A stretch of 5,862 bases of DNA from Lachnospiraceae bacterium UBA4292 (lineage in GTDB: Bacteria; Bacillota; Clostridia; Lachnospirales; Lachnospiraceae), in assembly GCA_002395865.1 (NCBI GenBank), contig DGVE01000182.1, positions 1 through 5,862 of the forward strand, read 5' to 3'. Below, piece by piece: positions 1-5,448 of the stretch. The notes under the pieces were generated by a model. The model saw nothing but the letters and a program-made list of their open reading frames with translations. It ran no database searches and was not told where the DNA came from. How positions within the stretch are numbered: position 1 is the first letter of the stretch; each line of letters opens with the position of its first letter. A program made the translations under genes and the position numbers.

Positions 1-874
1 GCAGACCGTACTCACCGGCTATCTTAATGTAGTATCTGTATATATCTATCATCTCCTGCGCTGTGGGCAGATCGCTCCAGGGTCTGAAGCGGTTCACCTC
101 CACCCCAACGGGATGAATGATATCATTTATACCGTGCTGTATAAGAACCGCATCCGCGCCGGCCACGGCAGCCTCCCTGGGAAATCGTACATCACCCTTT
201 ATTCCGTAGGATCTGTAGCGGTTGCAGCTGTACTGACCGGTGAGTCTTGTGCCGCTTACCGCCTTCCTGACTATGGCCGTTTTGTTATCGGGGTCATTCA
301 TGAAGCATTCATACATATAGTCCGGCCAGTCCTGTGCGGTGATCGAATCGCCGAAGCAGATCACAGTATTTTTGTCAGAGGCAGTTAAAATGTGAACATC
401 TGTCAGGAAATAGTTCCAGCCCGTGGTTACCGTTCTCTCAGGCGGAAGGCTCTGTCCTATGTATTCGCCCTCAGAGCACAATCCGGCGGAATATATACCG
501 GTCGTATATACTCCGCTTGTCATATTTGTATAATCGCGCAGATAAAACTGCACATATATCTTTTCCTTTGCCCTGCAGGTGATATCGCACTCTTCGGTCA
601 GATGCTCCTGTCCCGGTGCCATCGAAAACGGTGTATCGCACTCAAAGAGAATATCGTAGCCGTTTTTCCCCTCAGCCCTTCTGACGATGGCATACCGGTC
701 TATGGACACCGTCTCCGGACCATACATATTTGAGAACTTAAGTCTGGCCGCAGAGGCGTCAAAAGGTACACATACAGGGTATGTCAGCGTTATGTTTTTC
801 GCATACTGCTCCGGCTTCCACTCCGTGAGTGACGGTGCGTTTCCCCATACGCTGACCCATTTCAGATCCGACAT
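1..874 (-). CDS. SGNH/GDSL-family hydrolase (esterase/lipase fold), 3' end outside window
   Basis: The 291 visible codons form an open frame starting at an ATG (872-874) and running off the window edge. The SGNH catalytic blocks are visible: block I FGDSIT at residues 174-179 with nucleophile Ser177, a block II-like AVSGTR at 205-210 with oxyanion Gly208, and block III GIND at 248-251. Block V, with the catalytic Asp and His, should lie beyond the edge. The first ~165 residues are a separate region (including RLKFSNMYG near 44-52) resembling the beta-rich N-terminal domain found in many GDSL proteins of this subgroup. No signal peptide is seen, so the enzyme is probably cytoplasmic. The family removes acyl groups from sugars, lipids or esters; the substrate cannot be read from the sequence. 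The start is supported by AAGGAG seven bases upstream. The gene has its own promoter, so it is probably a separate unit from apbE. The SGNH family call is firm, the specific activity unknown. Confidence 0.88.
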   Translation of the reverse strand, partial: MSDLKWVSVWGNAPSLTEWKPEQYAKNITLTYPVCVPFDASAARLKFSNMYGPETVSIDRYAIVRRAEGKNGYDILFECDTPFSMAPGQEHLTEECDITCRAKEKIYVQFYLRDYTNMTSGVYTTGIYSAGLCSEGEYIGQSLPPERTVTTGWNYFLTDVHILTASDKNTVICFGDSITAQDWPDYMYECFMNDPDNKTAIVRKAVSGTRLTGQYSCNRYRSYGIKGDVRFPREAAVAGADAVLIQHGINDIIHPVGVEVNRFRPWSDLPTAQEMIDIYRYYIKIAGEYGL

Positions 875-881
875 AGAAAAG

Positions 882-887
882 CTCCTT
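882..887 (-). promoter_or_regulatory. Ribosome-binding site of the SGNH hydrolase gene
   Basis: The minus strand reads AAGGAG here, seven bases before the ATG at 872-874. This is near-ideal spacing and fixes the start codon of the SGNH gene. It overlaps the edge of a palindrome at 886-903. Confidence 0.8.
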
Positions 888-903
888 GTTAAAATTTTGT
901 CAA
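886..903 (-). promoter_or_regulatory. Candidate operator: 18-bp imperfect palindrome
   Basis: The minus strand reads TTGACAAAATTTTAACAA, which matches its own reverse complement at 14 of 18 positions (TTG arms, AAAATTTT core, CAA arms). It lies just downstream of the predicted transcription start (~905) and touches the Shine-Dalgarno site. This is where a repressor would block initiation or elongation. The symmetry is seen directly; an operator role is inferred, and AT-rich leaders can produce such symmetry by chance. Confidence 0.35.
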
Positions 904-911
904 ACCCCTGC

Positions 912-940
912 ATTCTACTATCATTGTCAGGATTTGTAAA
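912..940 (-). promoter_or_regulatory. Sigma-70/SigA-type promoter for the SGNH hydrolase gene
   Basis: On the minus strand, TTTACA (935-940) and TAGAAT (912-917) are separated by exactly 17 bases, each hexamer differing from the SigA consensus at one position. The predicted transcription start is near 905, leaving a leader of about 30 nt that contains the ribosome-binding site. The -35 box begins only six bases after the apbE stop codon, so the whole promoter fits into the apbE-SGNH gap. Confidence 0.65.
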
Positions 941-946
941 GAGCTT

Positions 947-1948
947 TTAATGCTTTATCGTCTGAATAACCGTTTTTGTCGCGCTTATTTGCCCGGCTAT
1001 GCCCTCGCTTGCGAGAAGCCTGCCGTCAGAAAGGTACAGTATGATGTCGATATCGTCGCTGTTCTTATAAAAATCAATGGCTTTTTCGCTTCCCATTACG
1101 AAAACCGCCGTCGAAAGAGCATCCGCCACCGTACCGCTCTCGCATATGACAGTCGCGCTCACGATATCCGACTCTGCGGGTCTTCCGCTTTCCGGATCGA
1201 TTATGTGTCCGTACCTTCGTCCCTCATCGTCTGTCAAATAGCGCCTGTAATTGCCGCTGGTCACAACACATTTATCTGTCACTGACAGTACGCAAAGATA
1301 ATCAGTCCCTCCCTCCGGGTCAGATATGCCCACGCTCCAGCTGCTTTTGTCAGGCCCCTGGCCTATGGCCATCACATTGCCGCCGAGGCTGAGTATCGCG
1401 CTCTCTACCCCACGGTCCGCGTAGATCTTTTTCACGACGTCGCAGGCGTAGCCCTTCGCGACCGCGCCCGGATCGATCTTCTGACCTTCGCCAAGCTCGA
1501 TTTGACCGCTCTCTGAAATGAGTATCCTGTCGCTTCCGATAAGACTCTGAGCCTGTGCGATCTCCTGTGCAGATGGAATATACAGCACACCCGTATCGAA
1601 GCCCCAGAGCTTCTTAAGCGGAAGGATGGTTATGTCAAAAACGTCGCTTGTCCTCTCGCTCAGCCCGACTGAAGCCTCGATCAGTCCTCTGACCTCGCCG
1701 GCCGTATCTGCTTTGCCGTTTAGATTCAGACTCTGTATCGCGCTCCCTTCAACATATGGGTCAAGTTCAGACGAGAGCTCTTTGATCTTCTTCTGCGCCT
1801 CCTCATTTGCCTGCGCTGCCCCATCGCCGTAGGCCTTGAGCGTGATGTAGGTGTCCATGGCATAGAAGGAACACTCGTCGGCAGAATTATTTTTGCATGA
1901 AGATAATAAAGCTGCCGCTAAAAGCGGCAGAAACAGTCTTTTTTTCAT
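947..1948 (-). CDS. apbE: FAD:protein FMN transferase, ApbE family lipoprotein
   Basis: ApbE transfers FMN from FAD to a threonine of target proteins (known targets include RnfG/NqrC-type subunits and other FMN-binding-domain proteins) and acts on the outer face of the membrane. The 333-residue protein has the family length. It opens with a lipoprotein signal: two Lys, a hydrophobic stretch, then lipobox LSSC with lipidated Cys18. Family motifs follow in order: AMDTYIT (30-36), DPYVEGSAI (63-71), FDIT (104-107), IDPGAVAKGYA (158-168), SLGGN (187-191), TSGNYRR (230-236), HIIDPESGRP (248-257) and ADALST (275-280). Asp276 and Thr280 match the positions expected to bind Mg2+. It follows the Gx transporter gene by 25 nt, a common pairing. 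No FMN-acceptor protein lies in the window. The start is the first possible codon after an in-frame stop, but no well-spaced Shine-Dalgarno is present; the nearest AGGA is 19 nt away, so translation may be coupled to the upstream gene. Confidence 0.95.
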   Translation of the reverse strand: MKKRLFLPLLAAALLSSCKNNSADECSFYAMDTYITLKAYGDGAAQANEEAQKKIKELSSELDPYVEGSAIQSLNLNGKADTAGEVRGLIEASVGLSERTSDVFDITILPLKKLWGFDTGVLYIPSAQEIAQAQSLIGSDRILISESGQIELGEGQKIDPGAVAKGYACDVVKKIYADRGVESAILSLGGNVMAIGQGPDKSSWSVGISDPEGGTDYLCVLSVTDKCVVTSGNYRRYLTDDEGRRYGHIIDPESGRPAESDIVSATVICESGTVADALSTAVFVMGSEKAIDFYKNSDDIDIILYLSDGRLLASEGIAGQISATKTVIQTIKH

Positions 1949-1973
1949 ATTCGTTTTTTAGGAAAGTTCCTTC

Positions 1974-2465
1974 CTACTTTTCCACCCTGATTCTTCTTAT
2001 CATAACCGCCCCTGCCACACCCGTCAGCAGCCCGCACACCGCTCCGGATATCATCAGAAACGGCAAAAATCCGTACACATACCCCGACAGCATCACAGCC
2101 GCGACCGCGATCTGCCCCAGATTGTGAGCGACAGCCGCGCACACGCTTACAGCCGTAACAGAAAAAACATCAGCCTTTTTAAGTCCAAGCATACAAAGAA
2201 GCGCAAGCGTACCGCCGCACAGGGCGAAGGCAAGGCTTATCACCGAACCGAAGAGCACCGCCGAGAGCGCGATTCTGACCGCGTTTATCATCACCGCAGC
2301 CCCTACCCCCAGCCTGTACAGAGCGAATAAAACGATAATATTCGCAAGGCCTATTTTCATACCCGGTATAAAATAAACTACCGGTATCAGCGTCTCTATA
2401 TATCCAAATATAAGGCACAGCGCGCAGAGCACACCGTAGAGCGAGATCTTTTTAGCGCAGCTCAT
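1974..2465 (-). CDS. Gx transporter family membrane protein (formerly 'heptaprenyl diphosphate synthase component I')
   Basis: This 163-residue, very hydrophobic protein has about five membrane segments (roughly 8-33, 40-60, 64-90, 100-125 and 130-155). It shows the family signatures PGMKIGLANI (34-43) and AHNLGQ (113-118), which place it in the Gx transporter/Hpre_diP_synt_I family. The old name is misleading: the family resembles ECF-type substrate-binding membrane components and is not a catalytic prenyl synthase. Related proteins sit beside ApbE in many Bacillota, and one (EetB, as I recall the annotation) belongs to Gram-positive flavin-based extracellular electron transfer loci. Here apbE follows directly, consistent with a role in extracytoplasmic flavin or quinone-linked redox chemistry. 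Its start lies one base after the stop of the FRG gene (TGA-C-ATG) with only a weak AGG upstream, so its translation is probably coupled. The NusG-domain-II gene often found next to this family is not in the window. The family is clear; the transported molecule is unknown. Confidence 0.88.
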   Translation of the reverse strand: MSCAKKISLYGVLCALCLIFGYIETLIPVVYFIPGMKIGLANIIVLFALYRLGVGAAVMINAVRIALSAVLFGSVISLAFALCGGTLALLCMLGLKKADVFSVTAVSVCAAVAHNLGQIAVAAVMLSGYVYGFLPFLMISGAVCGLLTGVAGAVMIRRIRVEK

Positions 2466-2466
2466 G

Positions 2467-3390
2467 TCAGTGGCCTATCATGGATCTCTCGCGGATATCC
2501 TCGCAGATTATGTCCACATTGTCGGCGAAGAGCTTCGACTTGCGTGTTCCGAACATCTCCAGATGCTTTAGGATGATCTCCTTCGCCTCCTTCTTCACTA
2601 CGATTATCTTCTCGATACTCGGGTCATCGCGCCTGATCTCGGAGATCCTTCCGACCCACTTCTCGCTCTTCTCATCGATATCGTTCGCAAAAAGGATATA
2701 TCTTCCGTCCTGCGAATACTGCCTGCGGCTCCTGATCGTGGTATTCACGAAGTTCACGCCGCTTGAATTGTCCGTGATGAAGGCGCGTTTTTCCGCATCG
2801 GTCTTTATCTCCTCCATCATCATGAAACGGCTCTCGGCGCAGTAGCTCTGCCTCACCATGTTCTCATAGAATCTCACGAGCGTCTGGTTCTTATCCGCGA
2901 ACTTGTAGCTCTCAGCTATGGCCTCGTAAAGGGGCGGGTCCGCATCGTTCTTCCTCTCGTGTCTGAAGACTATGACCTCACCGTCAGCCTCCTCCATAAA
3001 GCTCTTCTTCCTGTCGGAGCACGCAAAATACAGCGCCACAAACGCATTTTCGGACAGATCCATCAGCCTTGTGGGGATTCCGAAGTGCTGCAGGAGCGCC
3101 AGAAGCTCGAGCGGCCTCAGTGACGGCGCAAATATATCCGGCAGCGTCCTCTTCGTGGTCTCGATGAGATTCCTCTCCTCTATGAGAAGATCGCCCGTTA
3201 CCACGTGCTCGCCGTCCTCCGTCTCGGAACTCTTTCTGTAGATGGACGGAAGCAGGGGCAGACCTGTCACGTACTGCCCGCGGTATAAAAGCTCCGATTT
3301 TACAGGGCTGTGTATATTCTCATCGTATAGTTCAGTTATCTCCCTCACGTATTCGTCGAGAGTCGATATGACTACCTGTCTGTTGTCCAT
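2467..3390 (-). CDS. FRG domain-containing protein
   Basis: This 307-residue soluble protein carries an FRG domain, named for a Phe-Arg-Gly motif. Visible here are LLYRGQ (34-39, with Arg37-Gly38), LLPSIYR (46-52), an acidic helix around EERNLIE (71-77), the hallmark QHFGIPTRLMDLSENA (101-116) followed by VALYFAC, and the later RQYSQDGRYILF (223-234) matching the family's Q-x-G-x-F-like block. The C-terminal part (about 262-300) is also typical. Biochemical function is not established for the family; a nucleotide- or NAD-related role would be speculation here. FRG proteins are patchily distributed and often occur in accessory or defence-rich regions. The gene starts two bases after the sce7726-family gene (TGA-TC-ATG) with AAAGG six bases upstream, and ends one base before the Gx gene. 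The tight junction suggests it works with the sce7726 protein. Confidence 0.88.
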   Translation of the reverse strand: MDNRQVVISTLDEYVREITELYDENIHSPVKSELLYRGQYVTGLPLLPSIYRKSSETEDGEHVVTGDLLIEERNLIETTKRTLPDIFAPSLRPLELLALLQHFGIPTRLMDLSENAFVALYFACSDRKKSFMEEADGEVIVFRHERKNDADPPLYEAIAESYKFADKNQTLVRFYENMVRQSYCAESRFMMMEEIKTDAEKRAFITDNSSGVNFVNTTIRSRRQYSQDGRYILFANDIDEKSEKWVGRISEIRRDDPSIEKIIVVKKEAKEIILKHLEMFGTRKSKLFADNVDIICEDIRERSMIGH

Positions 3391-3392
3391 GA

Positions 3393-4031
3393 TCAGCCTT
3401 TCCCGCCTGCGCGTCTTCTGTAGCTTCTCTTTCTCTTCTTTTTCAGGCCCTTTTCGGCCCTGTACTCATTTATCTTATCTAATATCCTGTTGTAATCTCT
3501 CTCAAAAAGCTCCTCGCTTATCTGCGCGTGCAGGAGCCCCTCCGGGACCTTCTCCGCTATCTTGTCAATGACCGCTTTTTTGCTGAGCTGCGCGTATTTC
3601 GGCATTGCATTCATAGCCTGAATATCCGCCAGCTCAGGCCGCCAGAGAAAGCCCAGCTTCTTCCTTATATCCCTGTTCGGGTTGTCCGAGGCCTCGCGGA
3701 TAACGTAGAAATCCGCTCTGTCTCCGTCCTTCTCGACACTGATCAGCCCCCAGTAATCAGGCACATGCTCAGCGGCACTCATGGCATGCGAGCTGCCCAC
3801 CACGAGATAATTTCTGTCGAAGAACTCATCGTAATCCGCCACCTGTCCCGCCAGTCTCACATAGCTGTCGGCGTCGGATTTTATTTCCACGCCGCAGATC
3901 ATGTTCTCCCTGACCATGACGACGTCGGCGCGCGAGCCGCCCACGTTCTTCTCCTCGAGTATACGTACCTTGCCGTAGCTCTCTTCGAGAAAGAAGAACA
4001 ACGGCTCTCTTATGTCTTTGTCGTACAACAT
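3393..4031 (-). CDS. sce7726-family protein with PD-(D/E)XK nuclease-like core
   Basis: The 212-residue protein opens with LYDKDIREPL (2-11), the typical N-terminus of the sce7726 family. It then shows a restriction-nuclease-like pattern: Asp36 in SRADVVMV, then Glu49-Ile-Lys51 in GVEIKSDADS, and QVADYDEFFD (63-72) before the strand YLVVGS. This D...E-x-K arrangement is the PD-(D/E)XK signature, so metal-dependent nucleic-acid cleavage is plausible but unproven. NPNRDIRKKLGFLWRPEL (117-134) matches the family's C-terminal region. A strongly basic tail (197-207, nearly all Lys/Arg) could bind nucleic acid. The ATG at 4029-4031 is the first possible start after an in-frame TAG and fits the family N-terminus, yet it has no Shine-Dalgarno site and sits seven bases after a terminator T-tract. 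Family relatives often neighbour an sce7725/'beta family' gene; here the partner is an FRG protein instead. Confidence 0.82.
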   Translation of the reverse strand: MLYDKDIREPLFFFLEESYGKVRILEEKNVGGSRADVVMVRENMICGVEIKSDADSYVRLAGQVADYDEFFDRNYLVVGSSHAMSAAEHVPDYWGLISVEKDGDRADFYVIREASDNPNRDIRKKLGFLWRPELADIQAMNAMPKYAQLSKKAVIDKIAEKVPEGLLHAQISEELFERDYNRILDKINEYRAEKGLKKKRKRSYRRRAGGKG

Positions 4032-4038
4032 GCGTATT

Positions 4039-4069
4039 AAAAACCGGGGGCTGTAATTCTACAGCCCCC
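4039..4069 (-). terminator. Rho-independent terminator of the folD-glyA block
   Basis: On the minus strand GGGGGCTGTA (4060-4069) pairs perfectly with TACAGCCCCC (4046-4055) around the four-base loop GAAT. Two G residues and then TTTTT (4039-4043) follow. It lies 11 nt after the glyA stop codon. The stem is very stable but the T-tract is short and offset by GG, so some readthrough into the sce7726-FRG genes is possible. On the plus strand no T-tract follows, so it acts in one direction. Confidence 0.9.
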
Positions 4070-4080
4070 TCGTAAAGATC

Positions 4081-5328
4081 TTAAACCTCCTCGTAAAGAG
4101 GGTACTTATCTGTGAGCGACTTCACAAGCGCCTTCGCCTCTGCGGCGTTGGCCTCGGGATCCTTGATCGCGATGGCGATAGCCTTCGCAACGACCTTCAT
4201 ATCCTCCTCCTTGAAGCCTCTGGAGGTTACTGCGGGCGTACCGAGTCTGATACCGCTGGTAACGAAGGGACTCCTGGTCTCCTTCGGAATTGTGTTCTTG
4301 TTGCAGGTGATATTTACGGTGTCGAGAAGCTTTTCAACCTCCTTGCCGGTCCTGCCCGTGTTCGTCAGGTCCACAAGCATCAAGTGATTGTCCGTGCCGC
4401 CGGATACGAGCTCGAGTCCCTCTGCCTTGAGCGCCTCCGCAAATGCAGCCGCGTTCTTCTTGATCTGCGCCTGATAAGCCTTGAAATCATCCGTAAGCGC
4501 CTCGCCGAAGCATACAGCCTTGCCCGCGATGACGTGCATCAGAGGGCCGCCCTGAAGACCCGGGAACACTGCCTTATTGAAATTGTACTTCTCATTCACT
4601 TCGTTGGAGCACATGATCATACCGCCTCTCGGACCCCTGAGAGTCTTGTGAGTGGTGGTCGTGGTCACATGCGCATAAGGGATCGGCGACGGATGAAGTC
4701 CCGCAGCCACCAGACCTGCGATATGTGCGATATCGGCCATAAGCACTGCGCCGACCTCGTCGGCTATCTCGCTGAACTTTTTGAAATCGATGGTTCTCGG
4801 ATATGCGCTCGCACCGCAGACGATCATCTTCGGCCTGCACTCTAAAGCGATCCTTCTGACCTCGTCATAATCGATGAAACCGTTGTCATCCACTCCATAG
4901 GGTACGCAGTTGAAATACTTACCGGACATATTTGCGGGTGAACCGTGCGACAGATGCCCGCCGTTATCGAGAGCCATGCCCATGAAGGTGTCTCCGGGCT
5001 GAAGAACTGCGAAGAACACAGCCATATTGGCCTGCGCGCCCGAGTGAGGCTGAACATTTACATACTCGCAGCCGAAGAGCTGCTTAGCCCTCTCCCTGGC
5101 CAGATCCTCCACGATGTCCACAAACTCGCAGCCGCCGTAGTATCTCTTGCCAGGATAACCCTCAGCGTACTTGTTGGTCAGCGGGCTGCCCATAGCCGCC
5201 ATGACCGCCTTGCTCACGAAATTCTCAGAGGCAATAAGCTCGATATGGCTGTTCTGTCTGCCGATCTCGAGCCTTATGGCCTCCGCCACCTGCGGATCCT
5301 GGTTAACGATCTCATCAAATGAATACAT
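4081..5328 (-). CDS. glyA: Serine hydroxymethyltransferase
   Basis: GlyA is a cytoplasmic PLP enzyme that converts serine and tetrahydrofolate to glycine and 5,10-methylene-THF, the main source of one-carbon units. The 415-residue product has the normal bacterial length. Visible signatures include ELIASENF (30-37), [15 protein letters not shown] (52-66), [11 protein letters not shown] (91-101), [10 protein letters not shown] (197-206; Asp199 and His202 contact PLP), [14 protein letters not shown] (223-236; Lys228 forms the Schiff base), FPGLQGGP (255-262) and SGIRLGTPA (358-366; Arg361 binds the substrate carboxylate). All catalytic residues are present. The frame is open to an ATG at 5370, but the start at 5328 is preferred: it gives the family N-terminus (MYSFDEI) and has GGAGG seven bases upstream. 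It lies 120 nt after folD, whose enzyme uses its product, and ends before a strong terminator. Confidence 0.98.
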   Translation of the reverse strand: MYSFDEIVNQDPQVAEAIRLEIGRQNSHIELIASENFVSKAVMAAMGSPLTNKYAEGYPGKRYYGGCEFVDIVEDLARERAKQLFGCEYVNVQPHSGAQANMAVFFAVLQPGDTFMGMALDNGGHLSHGSPANMSGKYFNCVPYGVDDNGFIDYDEVRRIALECRPKMIVCGASAYPRTIDFKKFSEIADEVGAVLMADIAHIAGLVAAGLHPSPIPYAHVTTTTTHKTLRGPRGGMIMCSNEVNEKYNFNKAVFPGLQGGPLMHVIAGKAVCFGEALTDDFKAYQAQIKKNAAAFAEALKAEGLELVSGGTDNHLMLVDLTNTGRTGKEVEKLLDTVNITCNKNTIPKETRSPFVTSGIRLGTPAVTSRGFKEEDMKVVAKAIAIAIKDPEANAAEAKALVKSLTDKYPLYEEV

Positions 5329-5335
5329 TTTTGTT

Positions 5336-5340
5336 CCTCC
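5336..5340 (-). promoter_or_regulatory. Ribosome-binding site deciding the glyA start
   Basis: GGAGG on the minus strand lies seven bases before the ATG at 5326-5328. It decides against the upstream in-frame ATG at 5368-5370, which would add 14 residues not typical of the family and would place this Shine-Dalgarno site inside the coding region. Confidence 0.9.
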
Positions 5341-5376
5341 GTGTATATATAATTGGTTTGTTATTTGCAAATCCCT

Positions 5377-5427
5377 ACGTGGCCGTTTCCTGCGCTGACT
5401 TCCGTTCAGGAATTATTATTCGCACGT
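5377..5427 (-). promoter_or_regulatory. Candidate structured RNA leader between folD and glyA
   Basis: In the 120-nt gap, minus-strand ACGTG (5423-5427) can pair with CACGT (5377-5381). Nested inside, TTCCTG (5407-5412) pairs with CAGGAA (5387-5392), closing a 14-nt loop. An alternative small hairpin, CTGA (5406-5409) with TCAG (5395-5398), competes with the inner stem. The conserved sequence elements I know for ZTP, THF and glycine riboswitches were looked for and not found. The pairing is visible; a regulatory role is inferred. Confidence 0.3.
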
Positions 5428-5448
5428 CCCCTTACTTGTCGCAGAAAC

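Noticed and set aside
875..903. Consensus TTGACA (898-903) as a -35 box for the SGNH gene
   Set aside because: At 17-bp spacing the -10 would be TTTTCT, a poor match, with transcription starting inside the coding sequence. The upstream TTTACA/TAGAAT pair fits better.
113..950. Three overlapping plus-strand frames in the first kilobase
   Set aside because: The minus strand here is one uninterrupted frame with SGNH catalytic blocks, a ribosome-binding site and a promoter, which explains the region fully.
875..950. Terminator after apbE
   Set aside because: The AAAAGCTC repeats at 877-884 and 941-948 could pair only across a loop of over 50 nt, and the CCTG/CAGG pairing is 4 bp with no T-tract. 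No convincing terminator is visible.
3528..4040. Plus-strand open frame of 170 codons opposite the sce7726-family gene
   Set aside because: It lies antisense to a gene with clear family motifs, has no Shine-Dalgarno site and its translation resembles no known protein; it is a shadow of the minus-strand coding sequence.
4384..4845. Plus-strand open frame of 153 codons inside glyA
   Set aside because: It is entirely antisense to the well-conserved glyA and has low-complexity, Arg/His-rich composition typical of a shadow frame.
5342..5370. Promoter-like TTGCAA-N17-TATACA (or TTTGCA-N16-TATATA) before glyA
   Set aside because: The predicted transcription start would fall inside the glyA Shine-Dalgarno site, cutting it off; cotranscription with folD is more likely. 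ATTTGCAAAT (5363-5372) is a perfect short palindrome but too small to call.
5329..5448. ZTP, THF or glycine riboswitch before glyA
   Set aside because: The conserved ZTP elements (such as the CCGCCTGGGC-like 3' motif) and the known THF and glycine aptamer cores are not found by eye.
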